This document shows, one piece after another, positions 63,106 to 64,000 of a stretch of DNA of 64,000 nt (its first letter is position 1; every line of letters begins with the position of its first letter). The translations under genes were made by a program, and so were the position numbers. A model generated the notes under the pieces. It ran no database searches. It saw only the letters and a program-made list of their open reading frames with translations, and was not told the DNA's origin. This stretch comes from Variovorax paradoxus (GTDB taxonomy: Bacteria; Pseudomonadota; Gammaproteobacteria; Burkholderiales; Burkholderiaceae_C): contig NZ_JAUSRN010000008.1 in NCBI RefSeq assembly GCF_030811855.1, forward strand, positions 1 to 64,000, given 5' to 3'.

Positions 63106-63545
63106 GAACGTGGAGATTGCCAGAGCGCGTCGCGTGGTATGGTGCATGTCGGCTTCGCAGCCCGCCGCAACCTCGGATCCAACCATGATCATCTTCGGCG
63201 CCGTACCCATCGGGTTGGGTTTGCGGTTCACCTTTACTGGCAACACGGTGTATTGATTGGTTGCCCCGCTTCTTGAGACTGTGCGCGATCATTCGTCGAT
63301 GTACTGCGTCAGAATGGCGAGAAAGCCGCTCTCCCTGAGCGGCTGCCGCAGCATTTCATGAGAAGACGAAGCCCGTTGCATCTGTTCGAATCCGTGCCGC
63401 CCGAAACAATCCCGCAAGAGGTCTCCACCCGAGAGAGCGAAGGTGTGTGCGAACGCGGCGGCTTGCTGTCGATCCGGCCTTGTTTGGCCACGATCGGCTT
63501 TTGCGAGGGAGAGCATCCCTCGATCATGTTCCCAGGGCAAAGAAA
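63106..63545. other. Region without a supportable gene
   Basis: About 440 nt between the DUF1232 gene and the tRNA-Leu terminator. A 93-codon frame (63289-63570, minus strand) is open, but its ATG lies inside the terminator hairpin, it has no ribosome binding site and I recognise no family. No attachment-site repeat of the tRNA-Leu 3' end is visible here. I see nothing convincing. Confidence 0.5.
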
Positions 63546-63578
63546 AAACCCCTGTGAATCGATGATTCACAGGGGTTT
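63546..63578 (-). terminator. Strong terminator of tRNA-Leu
   Basis: AAACCCCTGTGAATC and GATTCACAGGGGTTT form a perfect 15-bp stem with a 3-nt loop. On the minus strand the stem runs into six T residues, 15 nt downstream of the tRNA 3' end. Confidence 0.88.
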
Positions 63579-63592
63579 CAGCTTGGTAGGGG

Positions 63593-63677
<85 letters not shown>

Positions 63678-63730
63678 CCACATAGCTGCCGAAGCAGTTA
63701 TGTTTTGAATTTCAGGAAAGAGAGAATCAT

Positions 63731-64000
63731 ATCAAAAATAATGGCCATTCCAGCGGCCTGCTGGATGAATTTGAAGGAACTGTTCAAGGGCATCGCGATG
63801 GACACGGTTTCGTGCAGCGCGACGACGGCGAAGCCGACATCTATCTGCCCCCGAACGAGATGCGCGCGGTGCTGCACAAGGACCGCGTCAAGGCGCGCGT
63901 GGTGCGCCAAGACCGGCGTGGTCGTCCCGAAGGGCGGGTGGTTGAAATCGTCGAACGCCCCGAGCAGCCGATCATCGGCCGCTTGCTTCATGAAGGCGGC
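63731..64000 (+). CDS. rnr: Ribonuclease R, N-terminal part (3' end outside window; start unclear)
   Basis: The frame is open from 63686 to the window end. From 63764 it reads DEFEGTVQGHRDGHGFVQRDD, ADIYLPPNEMRAVLHKDRVKARVV and DRRGRPEGRVVEIVERP, which is the first cold-shock domain of RNase R, a 3'-5' exoribonuclease. There is no in-frame ATG, GTG or TTG. ATC 63731 has GGAAAGAGAG six bases upstream and would start IKNNGHSSGLLDEFEG. ATG 63741 is one base out of frame; an extra G after it would give MGHSSGLL. Either a non-AUG start or a one-base error is needed. The N-terminal helical domain of E. coli RNase R is absent. Confidence 0.8.
   Translation, partial: MKNNGHSSGLLDEFEGTVQGHRDGHGFVQRDDGEADIYLPPNEMRAVLHKDRVKARVVRQDRRGRPEGRVVEIVERPEQPIIGRLLHEGG

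Noticed and set aside
63374..63400. GTTCGAATCC at 63382 as a possible tRNA T-loop or tRNA remnant (att site)
   Set aside because: The flanking bases do not form a T-stem, and no matching acceptor or anticodon arm is present; it does not repeat the tRNA-Leu 3' end.
63289..63570. 93-codon leftward frame before tRNA-Leu
   Set aside because: The start lies inside the tRNA terminator hairpin, there is no ribosome binding site, and composition is not protein-like.

Overview
The window is a dense, GC-rich chromosomal segment of a betaproteobacterium, most likely family Comamonadaceae and probably Variovorax. I infer this from protein character, from neighbour pairs (zapA next to 6S RNA, phaR next to rimO, mfd facing ispDF) and from the use of a Bug-family periplasmic receptor. 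No rRNA, IS element, prophage or CRISPR array is visible. It reads as ordinary core and niche-metabolism chromosome with short intergenic regions and many 1-4 nt stop/start overlaps.

Layout. 1-5.3 kb: the end of acs, a LapA-like protein, a small cytochrome c, ilvD with a divergent LysR regulator, and lgt. 5.3-11 kb: a malonate operon (GntR regulator matR, malonyl-CoA decarboxylase matA, a Bug receptor, an enoyl-CoA hydratase, malonyl-CoA synthetase matB) behind a perfect 14-bp palindrome. 11-15.8 kb: a serine hydrolase, then aldoxime dehydratase plus nitrilase with a divergent AraC regulator. 15.8-18 kb: a universal stress protein, a TauE exporter, the 6S RNA gene with its terminator, zapA and a ZapB-like coiled coil. 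18-27 kb: a cobalamin riboswitch followed by btuB, cobU, btuF, btuC, btuD, cobO, bluB, cbiB and a threonine-phosphate decarboxylase. LrgA/LrgB-type genes, an OsmC protein, a LysR regulator, an apparently dead alpha/beta hydrolase and a three-gene RND efflux operon come next (27-36.9 kb). A second cobalamin block (cobQ, cobT, cobS, cobC) lies at 36.9-40.7 kb. With no corrin-ring genes here, the two blocks together describe uptake, adenosylation and lower-ligand assembly.

40.7-47 kb holds a frameshifted AraC regulator, an SDR, nth, an aminotransferase and small genes; an mfd-serB-Ldh operon runs leftwards up to 50.5 kb. 50.6-54 kb: ispD-ispF converging on an OmpR/EnvZ-type two-component pair. 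54-62 kb: two secreted proteins, 3-hydroxybutyrate dehydrogenase, a hydrolase, relA, tRNA-Val(GAC), a zinc-ribbon protein, phaR and rimO. 62-64 kb: an AT-richer stretch with small genes, tRNA-Leu(CAG) and the start of rnr.

The most unusual stretch is 62.2-62.7 kb. A LexA-type box (CTGT-N8-ACAG) precedes a 45-residue frame broken by one base and then a 28-residue single-membrane-span peptide with its own ribosome binding site, ending at a bidirectional terminator. This resembles, by analogy only, SOS-induced small membrane peptides such as TisB or SidA. Three reading frames in the window (an AraC regulator, this small protein and the start of rnr) are off by one base, so base-call errors must be excluded first.
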